From Rhododendron vialii (taxonomy: Eukaryota; Streptophyta; Magnoliopsida; Ericales; Ericaceae), in assembly GCF_030253575.1 (NCBI RefSeq), contig NC_080560.1:36466001-36530000 (forward strand): a stretch of 64,000 bases of DNA, read 5' to 3'. The notes beneath the pieces are model-generated. The model saw only the letters and a program-made list of their open reading frames with translations, made no database searches and was not told the DNA's origin. Positions 36,399 through 47,056 of the stretch are shown here, piece by piece (the first letter of the stretch is position 1; every line of letters starts with the position of its first letter). The position numbers and the translations under genes were made by a program.

Positions 36399-39149
36399 AG
36401 GGAATTAGGCATCTGATAACCGCATGCCTCTTTTAAGCATTTTTCATTACCTCTATCATCACTGAGCAATCCATGAGCAATTGCTGCTTCTCTATATGTA
36501 CCATATGTTCTTCCTCCTACGGTTCTTAAGTAAGCAAACGAGGTTGGACTTGGGATGTGGTTCAGTAATAATCTCAAGTAGTACAATTCACCTTGGGATG
36601 GATTTACGGTTATGATACGACCTATTACATTCTTGTGCTGTCGCTCAGACCAATATCTTGTTTGCGTTGACCAAACAAATGCCATCGGAAAATCTTTGTA
36701 CAAGAATTTTGCCTCTTTGGCTTTCTCATTGTGGGCATTCATGTAGAAGAACTGTGTTAACATTGTTCTTGAGAAGAATTCAGAGTCAGCCAAGCAATCC
36801 AAGTTTGTTGTTTTTCTGAAACCCACAACTTGGCAGTTTTCTAAATGCAATTGGAGAGCTATAACTGATGGATGCATATCAAACAAGTTGAATTTGTATA
36901 TCCGCCACATTGCTTCGGGTGGTGTCACCCATCTGGCTGATTGGAATGCTGTGATTTCATCGACAACTTCATTGGTTTGCTGTGCAATGATTTTAAATAC
37001 GATTTTGTCATGTCCTTTGTAGATGTACATGTATAAATATTTAACGGCTTTTATAGTTGAGCAAATTTCAACATTGACATGACAATCCAACATAGCCAGT
37101 AGATATGGATTATAAGGCACCACCCATCTGTTATCCAGCATTTGTTGGCGCACTTGTACTTGCTTGTTATCATTCCTTTGTCGGTAAATTGGATAACCAT
37201 CTGCTGCAACAGTTGTAGCCTCTGTGAATTTTTTGGGATAATGGTTCTTGCATTTATCATTTTTCATGCAGAAGTTACTTGGGTTAAGCTTTCCACAAGG
37301 ACCATGCATCATGTGTCTCAACATGGCTAGATAGAGATGTGGATTTTCATTTTCATCGGTATTTCAGCAGATATAAATTGGTCAAAATGCTCAGGACTTG
37401 TAAGTTTGTGACCTCTCTTCAATATCAGCAGCAAGTGCACATGCGGTAGACCTCTTTTTTGGAACTCGATTACATAGGTGTATGCTTGAACAGGACCAAA
37501 CAGTTTCTTCTTAATGACCTCTTTTTTCATCTGTTCCAATTTGCTTTTAAAGACTCTAGCCACGAGATCAGGCCTGTTCTGTACATCTTCATGTGGCTTC
37601 AATTCATTTGTAATTTCTATCCATTTGGGATTACAAGTCATCGTTAAAAATACATCTGGTTTTCCGTATCTTTCCACTAATGCCATTGCATCCAGATATC
37701 TTTTGTGCATGTCCCGTGGGCCTCCTATGAACGAACCAGGTAGGATTATCTGCGTTCCAATTTTGGATCCCCTTGATTCTCCTTGCGCTACGCTGTCTAT
37801 AATTCCTTGGTACAAATCCGCTCTTATTTCATCTTGCTTATGCCTAAAGTAATCCAGCCTTGAAGTTTCAATCTTGACATACCTACGGCATATTGTTGTA
37901 GCAGCCGACCTGATTCTAAGATAATAGAATCAATTTTTGGCCGTATTTGAAACCGGTACGCATAGAACTCACGAGCCAAAACCATATTTTGTTTTGTCGA
38001 GTTTTCTTCAAACACCGAGGATGAAGCGCAACAATAATAAGTATTTATTTACACCAATTTTGGTAATGAATAGCTTAATAAATTATTTTACTCACATAGA
38101 GATTCAGCATTGAGTAGCTGTTCTACCGTTGTAGATTCATCTGGTATAGATAACGTCTGGGTAGAACATTTGTAGCAATTGGTTCGTTTAATGCCGCGAT
38201 GCCATCCTGGTTCTCCATATGGAAATAATAGTGGATACTGTAGAGGGTCATAGCATCCATAGTAATATTTTATTGTTACACTATGGCCATCATGCTTCTG
38301 AACCAATATATCACGTTCTCTTAGTTCTGAAGCATCTTCGGTGTCCTTCCAGATAAGCGCAACTTGTGATGCTGCTGGTGCACTAAAGGTTTTATCATTC
38401 ACAATTGGATCAGCTCTAAGCCTTATCTGGTAGGAATCTATATTCGGTGTTGTTGATAGGGATCTGAAAAACTTTGAATAGGGATTGGGTTTTAAGATAT
38501 CTATAAGTAGAGTAATGGTGGCTAGATCTAAATTGTCCAGACAGTCTAATCTGTGCTCAACTTCCTTTGCAGTGTCGTAGATGTAAGGACCCGTATTTTT
38601 CGGATATTATTTGAACATTTTATAAAATAAAATAAAATAAAATAAAATGTGAAATTGATTGAGTTTATTTTAATTGTGGGTCAATGTGCAAGAGTTTAAA
38701 ATATGTGGGTGTTAGTGTGATAAGGTGCATGTGTGTATAAGTGTGTGTGTGCCAGGGGAAAATAATTCCCAAAACCCCATCCCATTCTCTCTCCCATTCT
38801 CTCTCGGCTCTCTCTACCTCTCTCACTCCCTCACCCAAAAACTCACCTCTAAATTCAAAACCCACAACAAATAACCTCCATTCCATCTTCTACTCGTGTA
38901 TTGTGGTCCGTATCGCTCCGGTTCGAGCTCGGAGAAGTTGTATTCCGGTTGGAACAAGGTTTTCGGAAAGCTAGGGCTTGTAACTTCTTGGGTTTCGTGC
39001 TCCGACTTCGAGGTAGGGAATTCTACCTCACTTTATATGCTATTTGAGTGTTTTTATGCCTTATTCGAGCTGGTATTGGTTGTCGTCGAGATTGGATCGA
39101 AACTTAAAATTTTCTGTCGAAATCTGTTGAAATCGTCTGTAAGTAACTC

Positions 39150-39540
39150 CTCCTACCGGTAGGAGCTTTTACCCTACCGGTAGAACGATTGAGAAATTTT
39201 GTCAACCAGCTCAAACGTACAGCAGCAGCTCAAAAGCTGCTCAACGTATCGAACTTCTACCGGTAGGAATTCCTTACCTACCGGTAGGTCAAGCATGTAT
39301 CGAACTTCTACCGGTAGGAATTTCTTGCCTACCGGTAGGTCACGCTCGAATTTGAATGTTGACCTTTCTGTTTCCAAGTTCTACCGGTAGGACTTGCTTG
39401 CCTACCGGTAGGTTGCGTGAATTGGAGTTTCTACCGGTAGGACTTGTTCACCTACCGGTAGGTCTAGGTTTTACCGGAATGTTAGCCTTTCTGTTTTCAA
39501 GTTCTACCGGTAGGACTTGCTTGCCTACCGGTAGGAGACT
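39150..39540. repeat. Array of twelve CTACCGGTAG palindromes in six pairs
   Basis: The 10-bp palindrome CTACCGGTAG occurs about twelve times, mostly in pairs whose members are separated by 10-14 bases, typically of the form GAATTCCTTAC or GACTTGCTTGC. The pairs themselves are 20-60 bases apart. LTR-like unit B has about seven intact or nearly intact copies (35148-35355). Confidence 0.9.
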
Positions 39541-40372
39541 AGAAGTTTCACCTGCTTTCACCTGCTTATTTGAGCTGCTGCAGTATCTTTCAGCTGCTTT
39601 CCTATATCTTTCAACTTGCATGTCAAAGCCTCTCATCGACTCTAATGAGCTTGTTTGTGTATTCTTCCAAGTGTTTTGATGAGTATTACTCATTTCTCAC
39701 TTAGAGTGGCATCCAATGGACTAGAGTGAACATGTCTAGGGATTCGATGAGTAGTGTTGCAATCCGTTCCCTCTCTCGATTCGTAAATTTCTTAGATTCG
39801 TTTAGTACATGCTTTTACGGACTCCAAGTATAGAAACTAGATGATCAGGCATCGTAAAGTCTAGTCATGGGTTAATATGTGGCGTGTGAAGGTACGGGAA
39901 ATGTACTTAGAGGTACGGTGAGGACGCGTGAGGTTATGGTGTACTTAAAGGAATAGGCGTGTAATAATTAATTAGTCCGAGTCTTGATATGGATGACAGT
40001 TAGGAACGGTTTGAGATGTAGTCAACGTGGTAGATTGGTAGATTGTTTGGAATGCTTGAAGTGAAAATTGATGTGAGAAAGAATTGTTTGAAATGAGGAA
40101 ATAACTCGTGTCCTCTCGACTCGTCAAGCCTTTTAATCCTTTTGACACTCTCTCTATGAGGCTCAAGTGTAGAAACTAACGGATAAAGTATGGTAGGATT
40201 ATATGTACGGGCTTAGTATGCTATGTCAAATGTGAATGGCTAAATTAATGAAAAGGCATGAACATGTATATTTGTGGAGTCACGTAATGATTAATTAAAA
40301 TTCAGTGGTATAACCGTTAAAGGGATGATGAAATTGATTATGAAATGATGTCGATTGTGAAAAGTGTGAAAG

Positions 40373-40597
40373 GTGACCCAAGTGGTCGTTATTGAGGGAA
40401 AAGACTCGGGGTGACCCTGCGCTCGAGGGAACTAGACCCGAGGTGACCCAACTGATTCATATTATTGGAGGAAAAGACTTGGGGTGACCCTGCGCTCGAG
40501 GGAACTAGACCCAAGGTGACCCCACCTGATTATTGTTATTGAGGGAAAAGACTCGGGGTGACCCTGCGCTCGAGGGAACTAGACCCGAGGTGACCCT
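40373..40597 (+). repeat. Three tandem copies of a ~73-bp unit in LTR-like unit C
   Basis: Copies start at 40373, 40443 and 40516 with GGTGACCC or GTGACCC and contain GGGAAAAGACTCGGGGTGAC and CCTGCGCTCGAGGGAACTAG; a fourth begins at 40590 and breaks off. Confidence 0.9.
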
Positions 40598-42800
40598 AGT
40601 GATTATTTGATGGGAAATACCGGATTAAAGGAAAAGAAAGGTTTTGAAATTAAGGGATTTAATGAAGATCAATGTGGACACGAGAAAGATTGTACTATCA
40701 TACGGAGAATAATAAGATGTTTTGATTTGATTATAGACAAGTGTGAGATGACGTGAGTTTAATAATGTAACTAGTTAAAGAAGTAAACGGCTAGTGACAT
40801 TGATGTGAAGTCTAGGACTCTTAGGCGATAATTCGCAGCTTGTTGGTAGTCATTTGTGGTATAGGCGTATCTGTCAGTACTCATTCATTCTCGGTGCATG
40901 GTTCATTCAAATTGCATATAGCTTGAGTTTAGAATTTTCTACTGGGCTAGTGTAGCTCAACCAAATCTTTCTTTTCAGGTTCTGATGCCGGGCAATAGAT
41001 TGCATGCATTATGTGCTTGACAGTAAAAGACTTTTGGAAGCTGACATCACTGGTTATTTCGTCATCTTTGTGAAGATCTCATTTTGTTAAAGGTGGTTTT
41101 GTAACTAATTATTACTGAATTTTCTTTTGACTAAAGTTGTAATTATCTAAACTTAAGGACTTGTTTGTAAATTAAACAGGTGGGAAACTCATTTGGGTAA
41201 CGTATATGATATGCGAGGTTTCTCTTTTATTGAAATGTATTACTTTATTATGTTGAAAATCGAGGGCGTGACAGTAGAAGTGTAGCTGAAGGTAGGATGG
41301 CTTCCCATCTGCAGGGTATAGAGTGTGGAGGAAGTGGTAGATTTGACATTAGCACGGAACGTGTAGATCCCTTGGTGGTTTTTGGTGTACCGTGGGTCGA
41401 GAGTTACACCGAATGAAGTGAAAGCGAACATATTGTTGTAAGGACGAATATGTGTTCGGAAATCTTTGGATAATTTCGAAGAATCTCGATACAGGTTTAG
41501 TAGCTTATCCGAAGTACACAAAGGATAGAGGGAGACTTGACCCTTGGAGCAACAAAAACCATCAGGTTCAAATGGGAAGCGTTTGGCATGACAATGAACA
41601 TACTGAGGTACGCTCGGCAACACAAATGGTTTGGTTGGCACTGGATGTCGACGTACAGGTACAGGTTGGCCATTTGTATTTCCTTTTCCTATAGTAGCAA
41701 AATACGAGAGAACGGAACTATTAGTTGTCGTGCGGGTAATCCCCTGGTATGAACAAATACTTGAGTTTAAGAAATAAATATACTGGATCTTTTTGCGGCT
41801 GCAACTGTTGCACATGAGCTTGAACCTGAAATCGACTAGAGTTAGAAGGTCTGTCATTTATTCGAAAGTTGAAGATGGGACTGGGAAATTCCATACATGT
41901 TTTATTACTATGCTATAAAGAAATCCCACTCAAAACATTAAATTACCTATTTCATGTATACTGGTAGCACAACAATGAACAAAAGGCCGAGAAACCTTGG
42001 TAAGTACACCTGCCACAAAGGTTTTTGTGGCATCTTCATCTGTCGAAATTGTCGCAGCTGGTTATGGCTCAGTCACAACTTCTGAGTTGGTTGGATGAAC
42101 TGTTTGTGTTGGAACCATGGTACGTGTCATATTTTGCCAGAAGTTTCCAGACCTATTTGTAGAGCGAATTGATCTTGTTGATTCTTCGCTGTTCTTTTTT
42201 TTTCTGTAAGCGTAATTGTTTACGGCGTTCATTCCGCTTGGCCCTGGCTGCTGCTGGAAGATTACCATTTAATTCTCTACGACGTTGATTGCGCCGATCT
42301 TTGGTATCTTGTGGGATATCAGCATACGAAGTTCGAGGTTTCTTGTTTGCAATCTTGCTAGCTAACCAATCCAGGTACTGCAAGACTATTATATTATTCA
42401 TGTTACGTCAATTAGCATTCTATTATTCGAGGCTGTAAAATTAGTTTTCCAACAGGACTACCATATTAACTTCGACCAACAGCTAATCTCACTAACGCAT
42501 AACCTGATAATCAAACTCCAACAATTGTTTACTATGCCTAGCTCTAGCATATTGTTGGCCTGGCCTTTTTCTGACTATATATAGTCAGGAGGCTTACAGA
42601 TAGCAAAGTTAATAACAAGTGATATTAGATACAATGATTAGCATTAATACAACAACAAAGTATATCTAATTTATGTTTGTGTGATACACAACTAATAACA
42701 AGGTTCCAAGAATTTTTATGGTTTTACTAAAAATTAAGGTTAAGAGTTATTGAGATACACACCTTTTGGAGGCCTGCTAATTTTGCTGAAGAACAAAACC

Positions 42801-43938
42801 CAGGAATTGTGCAGATATAGTTACAGCTTTTTTCGGAGCAAGTAAAGGATGACGGAAAGATTCAATACACAGTTTTATAGCACAACGCTGGGTTTTTTCC
42901 CTTTTCTCTTTTTTCTGTTTTTTGGGGTGTACTACTCTGTGCATTTATGGCAAAGCAATGGTTCAAGATACTATTCCAATACACATCATTTTCTTCTTTT
43001 CATAGCTGTTTTATAGCTGCTGGGCATTTATAGCAAATCAATAGTCATGATACTATGCAAATTCACATCACTTACTTCTATTGATAGGTCTTTTTATAGG
43101 CTTAGGTGCCTCATGTAATAGCGCGTAGTGTTACTTGTGCTACCCGATTACTATTTATTGTGATCTGATTTATATATCACAAGCAACTGGTTAAAACCTG
43201 CGTCTTCTTACCACTCCAACAAATTCCTCTAATCCTTTCTCTTTTGGGATTTTGAATTTGGATTTGCAGATAATGAGCGTGAAAAGAAATAGAATAACAA
43301 AACTCAAGAATTGTGCAGATATAGTTGCAGCTTTTTTCGGAGCAAGTAAAGGATGACGGGAAGAATCAATACACAGCTTTATAGCGCAACGCTGAGTTTT
43401 TTCCTTTTTTCCTTTTTTCTGTATTTTGGGGTGTACTACTTTGTGCATTTATGGCAAAGCAATAGTCCAAGATACTATTCCAATACACAGCATTTTCTTC
43501 TTTTGATAGCTGTTTTATAGCTGCGGGCATATTTATGGCAAATCAATAGTCATGATACTATGCAAATTCACATCATTTACTTCTCTTGATAGGTCTTTTT
43601 ATAGGCTTAGGTGCCTCACGTATATGCTACCCGTGTACTATTTATTGTGATCTGATTTATATATCGCAAGCAATTGGCTAAAATCTGCGTCTTCTCACCA
43701 TCCAACAAATTCCTCTAATCCTTTCTCTTTTGGGATTTTGAATTTGGATTTGTAGATAATGAGCGTGGAAAGAAATAGAATAACGAAACCCAAGAATTGC
43801 GCAGATATAGTTGCAACTTTTTTCGGAGCAAGTAAAGGATGACGGGAAGATTCAATACATAGCTTTATAGCACAATGCTGGGTTTTTTCCTTTTTCCTTT
43901 TTTCTGTATTTTGGGGTGTACTACTCTGTGCATTTATT
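42801..43938. repeat. ~490-bp tandem repeat upstream of the Helitron Rep gene
   Basis: A unit with ATTGTGCAGATATAGTT, TTTTTCGGAGCAAGTAAAGG, ATGACGG and TTTTTTGGGGTGTACTACT-like blocks starts near 42801, 43305 and 43791. The third copy ends after ~150 bases at 43938. Copies 1 and 2 also share CACATCA-TACTTCT and ATAGGTCTTTTTATAGGCTT. The small open frames here (43191-43448, 43695-44009) are repeats of each other for the same reason. Position suggests the untranslated 5' side of the Helitron gene. Confidence 0.8.
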
Positions 43939-44054
43939 GGAAGAGTTTGTTTAAAATCTAGACCATCCAAATACATCTGGACGGTCAGAATTACACACAC
44001 AACCAACACAACGGTTGTGCAAGTAGCATTTTTGAATAAGTAAAGAGAGAAATA

Positions 44055-44275
44055 GGATAATGATTAGAGTACTAAATTCTATATCCTTAACCAAACAAGG
44101 TCTTATTCTGTTAAAGGTTTTGGATTTTGGATTTTTGATTTTAATCATTATCATTACTCTCATTTTTCTTTTTATCTCTCTCCAATTATCACTAATATTT
44201 TCAATAATTACTATCTTTCTCTCTACACTCATTATCTATAAATTTAAATTCAAAATTCCAAAATGAACAGGGTCA
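44055..44275. mobile_element. MITE relic related to 13194-13320
   Basis: CCAAACAAGGTC at the left and AAAATGAACAGGGTC at the right, with GGTTTTGGATTTTGGATTTT and AAATTCAAAATTCCAAAAT as inverted parts, give a ~220-bp AT-rich inverted-repeat element. A similar half-element (TTTTGGGATTTTGAATTTGG, GATAATGAGCGTG) lies in two of the repeats upstream of the Rep gene. Confidence 0.5.
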
Positions 44276-44439
44276 TTGAACTTGCATTGCATAGCATGAA
44301 ATTGTAAGATGAGTACCAAATCATACCTGCTCATACCATCCTGATATAATGTAATTGTAAGATGAGATTGTTATTTTTTAATTGCGAGCTATCTATGACC
44401 TCAAGACCAGACCATTCTTTAAACACATGCGTACCTGTT

Positions 44440-45170
44440 TGTACCACAATTAAGATTTCCATCTTACCCGTCGATTTGACGACACGTGGCAAGGGTAAAT
44501 ATGGGCAAGTAAGAGGATAGAATGGGCTTACCCAAATAATGTAGAATCGATGGTGAAACTATGAAAAGTCTTGTCCGTCGATTGGCCTACACGTGGCGTA
44601 TTCTTATGACCTTTTTGTCCGTCGATAAGGTGACAGGTGTCAAGTGGAACTGGATCCCACGATTTCACGATTGAAGAGGATGATGACCGCAATTAACGAG
44701 ACAATTTTCCCAACGTGGGTATGATCGGCAGTTGGAGGAAGTTCTTAAGCAGCAATCAAGGGAGTCTTTCAACTGCAACTTTGGAGGGAAGATTTGAATT
44801 CAAAGGTAGAGAGGCCTATTTAAAAACAAGTTAGTAGCAGTTTCAGGGACACACAAACAACGCCAATCAGGCCTTTATCTTTTCTTTTCTAGGAGTAGAA
44901 TTAACTTGTAATTGTTCACTCAATCATCTCGATTGGTTGTTCTTCTACCTTGAGGGTTAATAAAGTCCATTTTGTTAATCTTCTTCCATACTTCATCCAC
45001 TTCATTGTTTGTTTCCAAAGAAGTCCTGAAATACGGCAAGGAACCAAACTCCACTTTTCACATCCACATTCCAGCAAGCTTTACAATACGATTTCCCGTC
45101 GATTCTCCGTCGATTGGAAAGAAAACAAGAATTTTGGTAACAGTACCACGCATAGCAAGTTGTAGCAAAT
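44440..45170 (+). mobile_element. LTR-like retroelement fossil, copy 2 of a pair
   Basis: Its right part (TTAATAAAGTCCATTTTGTT, AAGTCCTGAAATACGGCAAG, GAACCAAACTCCAC) matches 22080-22310 in the same order. The left part holds three CGTCGAT-type blocks near CACGTGGC. It is broken, carries no coding part and its ends are approximate. Confidence 0.5.
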
Positions 45171-46499
45171 AGTAGTACTATTGTTTCAATGTACGTGCAT
45201 GCACTATTCTGTCAGCCGTTTCACCCTAAAACAATATGGATGTTACTTTTTAGTATCGCAGTCCTTTGTGTGATACCTACTACTATAATAATACCACCTT
45301 GCTAGTTTGCAATTGTTGGATCATGCAAAATTATTTAGATTAGTTAGAGTTGCTTTGAAATTTTTTTCGTTGTGGCGGGATAAAGGAGAAAATATGCTTT
45401 CGCATTCATTTAATCTCAGCTTTGAAATTATTTTAAGCTATTTCCGTTCCCACCATCTTTGTGCAGGGGTTAGGCTTTCGACGATGTGTGAAATAGACCC
45501 CAAACACCAACTTACTTAGTATTTCACGAAACTCTTTACGGGGTGCCCCATTGCCTGGGCATTCGTGGATGAAGTTAAATTAGTCAGATTAATGAGAGTT
45601 GTTTCGAAAACATTTTGGCAAACATTAATTTGTTAATCCACTCAAACTGAAGGGTCCTATAAATAGGAGATTTCATCCAAGATTTGATTCTATGCCAACT
45701 CATGCAAGTATGCCAATCTTCTGCAATTTAGCAAAGTCCTTTTAAAAACCTATATAGAGGTCGATCATGCAAAGATCATTGGTGCAATGATTCCAATGAT
45801 GCTATAAAGATCAGCATAAGATTTGGTCAGTATACCCTAGCAATCAATGCAAGATTTCTTTCAAGATTTGTTGACGGGCATTTTAACCCCAACCTCATGC
45901 CAACTCAGTTTTGATTCGAGCATACCTCATCGAATCCACGTAAGATTGTCACTCAGGCTTTGGTAAAATCTTTCATTACTGCCCTGACCGAGCGGATTCT
46001 GTTTGGGGAGATTGATCCAAATCCATGCATGACTTTACCAAAGTATCCCCACACAAAAACCCAAATCATAAATTGCAGCAAGGAAAACAGGACATGGAAG
46101 GAAAACATAGAAAGTCTAAAAATCCATTAAAGTAAAAAATAAATAACCACAATCTGGACACCCAAATTTGCGGGAGCCACCACCCAAAGCCTGCGAATCT
46201 ACCATACCACCCTCCAAAACACAATCCAACCCTACACAATAACTGCATACATACAAGGGCATTTTTTTAACTTCACACAGATGGCTTCGTCGCTTACAGG
46301 CTCTCAAAACAAGCCAATCCTCCTTTAGGAAGTCAAGGAGGGATAGGGATAGCATCTGTTTTAAGTTTTAAAATGGCGCGAGTCTATACATTTGCTAGCT
46401 AATGCTGGATGTCAAAGATTGATTCAAGTTTCGTGCTACTTACAACTCCTCAAGGCCAAGGACGGGGTTAATTCAAAAATATAGTACGTCTTTTTGTAA
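45171..46499. other. Intergenic DNA, no gene seen
   Basis: No supported gene. The opposite-strand frames at 46066-46355 overlap in two registers and resemble nothing I know. The stretch looks like mixed old insertions. Confidence 0.45.
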
Positions 46500-46860
46500 T
46501 GGACGATAATTTGGAAAGGAGGGAGTGTAACATTTGGGCCAAGCTCCCTGTGAAATAATTTACGTCTCTCTATAAGGTTTGTGTTTCTTGTACTTCATCC
46601 TTATTATCAATGAATTTATTTCTCTTCCTCAAGAAAGAAAAAAAAGAAAACATAGAATATCGTGATAATATCGTAATCATGATTTGATTACGATATGATC
46701 ATGATTTTTCGTGATTATGATTTGATCCTAATTTGTCAATTAGGATTATTTTAGTTCCATAATTAGGCCTCTTCTCCTTGTATAAATAGGTGGCCCGTTG
46801 TATAGTTTATTCAATCAATTTAATACACATTTTCCATCTTCGTTTTATTCTAACAGCCCC
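46500..46860 (+). mobile_element. LTR-like fossil and LINE-like scrap upstream of gene 3
   Basis: 46505-46620 (GGAGGGAGTGTAACATTTGG, GCCAA.CTCCCTGTG) is found again at 55587-55640, in the matching place upstream of gene 4, and ends like a LINE or SINE tail with an A-rich run at 46626-46650. 46655-46858 has repeated ATTATGATTTGAT-like blocks, then TGTATAAATAGG at 46788 and TTTATTCAATCAATTTAATA, the look of a Copia or TRIM LTR. Incomplete. Confidence 0.45.
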
Positions 46861-46997
46861 AATACACGTTCAGAGCTTCTTGTCCAAGTAAAGTTGACTT
46901 TGATTCTAGTTTTATTTAATCCTTCAAATAGATTGATGAACTGTCAAGTTACCTTATTATTAAAACCGTGAGAAATTTTATTTTTCAGAAATGTGAT

Positions 46998-47004
46998 TAT
47001 AAAA
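46998..47004 (+). promoter_or_regulatory. Candidate TATA box of dioxygenase gene 3
   Basis: TATAAAA 53 bp before the start codon lies in the conserved context GTGATTATAAA.CAGAGGACTT, shared with gene 4 (56315). Confidence 0.55.
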
Positions 47005-47056
47005 CAGAGGACTTCGACTACTCCTCCTCCATCTTCTCCTCTGAATTGAACAAAGA

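Larger units (their letters stand above)
38582..41273 (+). mobile_element. LTR-like unit C (solo LTR), 2.7 kb, inserted in the Helitron Rep gene
   Basis: It begins TGTAAGGACCCG and ends CGAGGGCGTGACA between perfect copies of GTAGA (38577-38581 and 41274-41278). Internal plan as in units A and B: CT-rich leader, donor-like CTTCGAG^GTAGGGAATTC at 39013, an array of CTACCGGTAG (39150-39540), a second tandem array (40373-40597), the block GGGCTAGTGTAGCTCAACC and acceptor-like CTTTTCAG^GTTCT at 40978. No gag-pol part, so a solo LTR is the simplest reading. Confidence 0.85.
32865..42401 (-). pseudogene. Helitron Rep-helicase (RepHel) gene, disrupted
   Basis: The N-terminal part at 42401-42153 is rich in Arg and Lys (RRRELNGNLPAAARAKRNER). 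The next parts are VPQYVHCHAKRFPFEPDGFC and FRTHIRPYNNMFAFTSFGV (41860-41400), then IWKDTEDASELRERDILVQ and YDPLQYPLLFPYGEPGWH (38402-38090). The Rep region has the two-His motif GLPHVHLLL at about 37443 and the Tyr motif VKYLYMYIYKGHD at about 37035. The PIF1-like helicase has Walker A GPGGTGKTF (34217), Walker B IIWDEASM (about 33990) and GGDFRQVLPVI; the last part FSHGQLYVAVALS ends near 32865. One-base frameshifts lie near 37330, 34505, 33770 and 33055 and a stop at 33221. Two LTR-like units split it. The protein would nick and unwind DNA for rolling-circle transposition; this copy is dead. Confidence 0.85.
26201..43938 (-). mobile_element. Decayed autonomous-type Helitron with nested insertions
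   Basis: On the minus strand a Rep-helicase gene (about 42401 to 32865) is followed by an RPA-like gene (32616 to 26201), the gene content typical of plant Helitrons. The original body is about 9 kb; the rest is made of three LTR-like units (28279-32312, 34609-36398, 38582-41273) and a Stowaway MITE (27409-27680). Upstream of the Rep gene lie 2.3 copies of a ~490-bp tandem repeat (42801-43938). Both genes carry stops and frameshifts, so this copy is inactive. The exact TC and CTRR termini were not found, so outer coordinates are those of the last recognisable parts. Confidence 0.85.

Noticed and set aside
39150-39540. CRISPR-like array
   Set aside because: Repeats are 10-bp palindromes with uneven spacers inside an LTR-like unit of a plant genome; no cas genes and no constant spacer length.
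46066-46355. Cys- and Trp-rich small protein on the minus strand
   Set aside because: Two registers are open over the same bases and neither has a signal peptide plus regular cysteine pattern; judged chance.
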